Shown in pieces: positions 62,608 through 64,000 of a stretch of DNA of 64,000 nt (position 1 is the stretch's first letter; every line of letters starts with the position of its first letter). The stretch is taken from contig NZ_JAUGZK010000011.1 in NCBI RefSeq assembly GCF_036327005.1, positions 1-64,000 of the forward strand. Reading direction: 5' to 3'. This DNA comes from Alkalimonas mucilaginosa. Lineage in GTDB: Bacteria; Pseudomonadota; Gammaproteobacteria; Enterobacterales; Alteromonadaceae. A program made the translations under genes and the position numbers. A model generated the notes under the pieces. It made no database searches. It saw only the letters and a program-made list of their open reading frames with translations, and had not been told where the DNA came from.

Positions 62608-63054
62608 ATGCGCTTAAGTGAGTTGAAAAAAGCAGCTTTACAGCTGCTGGCGCGACGTGAGTTCAGTGCGCAGCAGTTGCAACAGCGTTTACAGGCTAAG
62701 ACAGAAGATGACCAGCTGGTTCAGCAGGTGATATCATGGTGCCAGGCTGAAAATTATCAAAGTGATGCCCGCTTTGTCGATATGTTGTTGCGTTCGCGGA
62801 TTGGCAAAGGCTATGGGCCTCTGTATATCCAGCAGGAGTGCAGGCGTCATGGCATTGCCGTTGCTTTGTTGCAGCAGCAACTGGCTCAAATCGAGCCTGA
62901 TTGGTCGGCTCTGGCGCAGCGCATTTACTTGAAAAAATATGGCGACACCGCCATTACCAGTGTCAATGAGCGTGCAAAGCGGCTGCGTTATCTGCAGCAA
63001 CGGGGTTTTTACCCGGAAGACTGCAGCGCTGTACTCACATACAACCGAAGTTAG
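62608..63054 (+). CDS. recX: regulatory protein RecX
   Basis: A 148-residue, helix-rich protein with RecX repeats (ALQLLARREFSAQQLQQRL; RSRIGKGYGPLYIQQECRRHGI). It binds RecA filaments and limits recombinase activity. In most relatives it lies directly behind recA; here 7.3 kb intervene, while alaS still follows within 9 bases. Confidence 0.92.
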   Translation: MRLSELKKAALQLLARREFSAQQLQQRLQAKTEDDQLVQQVISWCQAENYQSDARFVDMLLRSRIGKGYGPLYIQQECRRHGIAVALLQQQLAQIEPDWSALAQRIYLKKYGDTAITSVNERAKRLRYLQQRGFYPEDCSAVLTYNRS

Positions 63055-63063
63055 GAAACCATC

Positions 63064-64000
63064 ATGAGCATGACATCGTCCGCAATCCGGACTGCTTTTC
63101 TGGATTACTTTGCCAGCAAAGGACACCACATTGTTCCGAGCGCTTCCCTGATCCCCGGCAATGATGCCACCTTACTGTTTACCAACGCTGGCATGGTACC
63201 CTTTAAGGATGTCTTTCTGGGCCAGGATCCACGCTCATACAGCCGGGCAACCTCATCGCAGCGTTGTGTGCGAGCAGGCGGTAAGCACAACGATTTGGAA
63301 AATGTCGGTTATACCGCCCGTCACCATACTTTTTTTGAGATGCTGGGTAACTTCAGCTTTGGTGATTATTTCAAGCAAGAAGCAATTGCCTACGCCTGGG
63401 AGTTTTTAACCAAAGAATTGGCGCTGCCGGCGGACAAGCTGTTGGTCACTGTCTACGCCAGCGATGACGAAGCCTTTGATATCTGGACCAAGCAGATTGG
63501 CCTGCCGGCAGAAAAAGTAATTCGCATTGGTGACAATAAAGGCGAACCATACGCATCTGATAACTTCTGGGCCATGGGGGATACCGGCCCATGCGGCCCT
63601 TGTACCGAAGTGTTTTACGATCATGGTGAACAGATCTGGGGTGGGCCTCCAGGCAGCCCGGAAGAGGATGGCGATCGCTTTATTGAAATCTGGAACATCG
63701 TCTTTATGCAGTTTAACCGCCATGCGGATGGCCGGATGGAACCCTTGCCGAAGCCCAGCGTGGATACCGGCATGGGGCTGGAGCGGATTGCTGCCATTAT
63801 GCAAGGCGTACACAGCAATTACGAAATCGATATGTTTCAGGCTTTGATTGCTGCTGCCGCTGAGGTCACCGGCACCAATGATTTAAGCAATAAATCATTG
63901 CGGGTAATTGCCGATCATATTCGCAGCTGTGCATTTTTGATGGTAGACGGCGTGCAGCCATCCAATGAAGGTCGCGGTTATGTGTTGCGCCGTATTATTC
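63064..64000 (+). CDS. alaS: alanyl-tRNA synthetase (5' part, cut by window end)
   Basis: The reading frame starts at ATG 63064 (AGGA upstream) and remains open to the end of the window, giving 312 of about 870 residues. It begins RTAFLDYFASKGHHIVPSASLIP and contains FTNAGMVPFK, class II motif 2-type sequence SSQRCVRAGGKHNDLENVG, FFEMLGNFSFGDYF, NFWAMGDTGPCGPCTEV and the domain EIWNIVFMQFNR. It charges tRNA-Ala. recX-alaS is the standard order. Confidence 0.97.
   Translation, partial: MSMTSSAIRTAFLDYFASKGHHIVPSASLIPGNDATLLFTNAGMVPFKDVFLGQDPRSYSRATSSQRCVRAGGKHNDLENVGYTARHHTFFEMLGNFSFGDYFKQEAIAYAWEFLTKELALPADKLLVTVYASDDEAFDIWTKQIGLPAEKVIRIGDNKGEPYASDNFWAMGDTGPCGPCTEVFYDHGEQIWGGPPGSPEEDGDRFIEIWNIVFMQFNRHADGRMEPLPKPSVDTGMGLERIAAIMQGVHSNYEIDMFQALIAAAAEVTGTNDLSNKSLRVIADHIRSCAFLMVDGVQPSNEGRGYVLRRII

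Noticed and set aside
6..64000. CRISPR arrays, tRNA/rRNA genes, insertion sequences or prophage
   Set aside because: No regularly spaced repeats, cloverleaf-like sequences, transposase, integrase or phage proteins were seen on either strand.

Overview
The window looks like chromosomal DNA of a marine or freshwater gammaproteobacterium of the Alteromonadales/Chromatiales border (Rheinheimera/Alishewanella-like). This is inferred from the housekeeping order ftsB-ispD-ispF-truD-surE-pcm-nlpD-rpoS-mutS-pncC-recA-recX-alaS, a Shewanella-type Fe-S D-lactate dehydrogenase, TonB-dependent sugar uptake with NagX, and many chemoreceptor and PAS/GGDEF/EAL genes. I saw no transposase, integrase, phage gene, CRISPR array, rRNA or tRNA.

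Region 1 (about 4.3-18.8 kb) is the most coherent accessory locus: what appears to be a complete, PTS-independent route for scavenging peptidoglycan amino sugars. It encodes a TonB-dependent receptor, NagX, a two-domain NagZ-like lipoprotein, a sodium:solute symporter, MurQ, a NamZ-type exo-muramidase lipoprotein, an FAD/Fe-S D-lactate dehydrogenase, an RpiR/MurR-type regulator and a BadF-type (MurK-like) kinase. In the proposed order, lipoprotein glycosidases release GlcNAc and MurNAc in the periplasm, the symporter imports MurNAc, the kinase makes MurNAc-6P, MurQ splits it to GlcNAc-6P plus D-lactate, and the dehydrogenase burns the lactate. A 12-base word, GAATAATTGATT, occurs exactly in three intergenic regions of this locus and is a candidate shared operator. 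A Tat-exported sugar isomerase-like protein and a soluble PAS chemoreceptor lie just upstream.

Region 2 (19-44 kb) is mixed: an alternative oxidase, a LysE-type exporter, a membrane chemoreceptor, a DesK/DesR-type two-component pair divergent from a secreted hydrolase/ABC exporter/microprotein operon, a large unrecognised lipoprotein followed by a MORN/YwqK-repeat protein, a DUF3012 microlipoprotein, a GlpD-like oxidase, a PAS kinase/receiver/Rec-GAF-PAS-GAF-GGDEF-EAL operon with a broken GGDEF motif, two pirins with DoxX and a LysR regulator, DUF924, and an orphan solute-binding protein.

Region 3 (44-64 kb) is the conserved core: cell division, isoprenoid synthesis, tRNA and protein repair, rpoS, mutS, SOS-controlled recA. 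About 7.3 kb separates recA from recX and holds a MetJ-type operator, metA, a methionine synthase split into two proteins at its domain linker, two divergent solute-binding proteins and a membrane protein. The window ends inside alaS.
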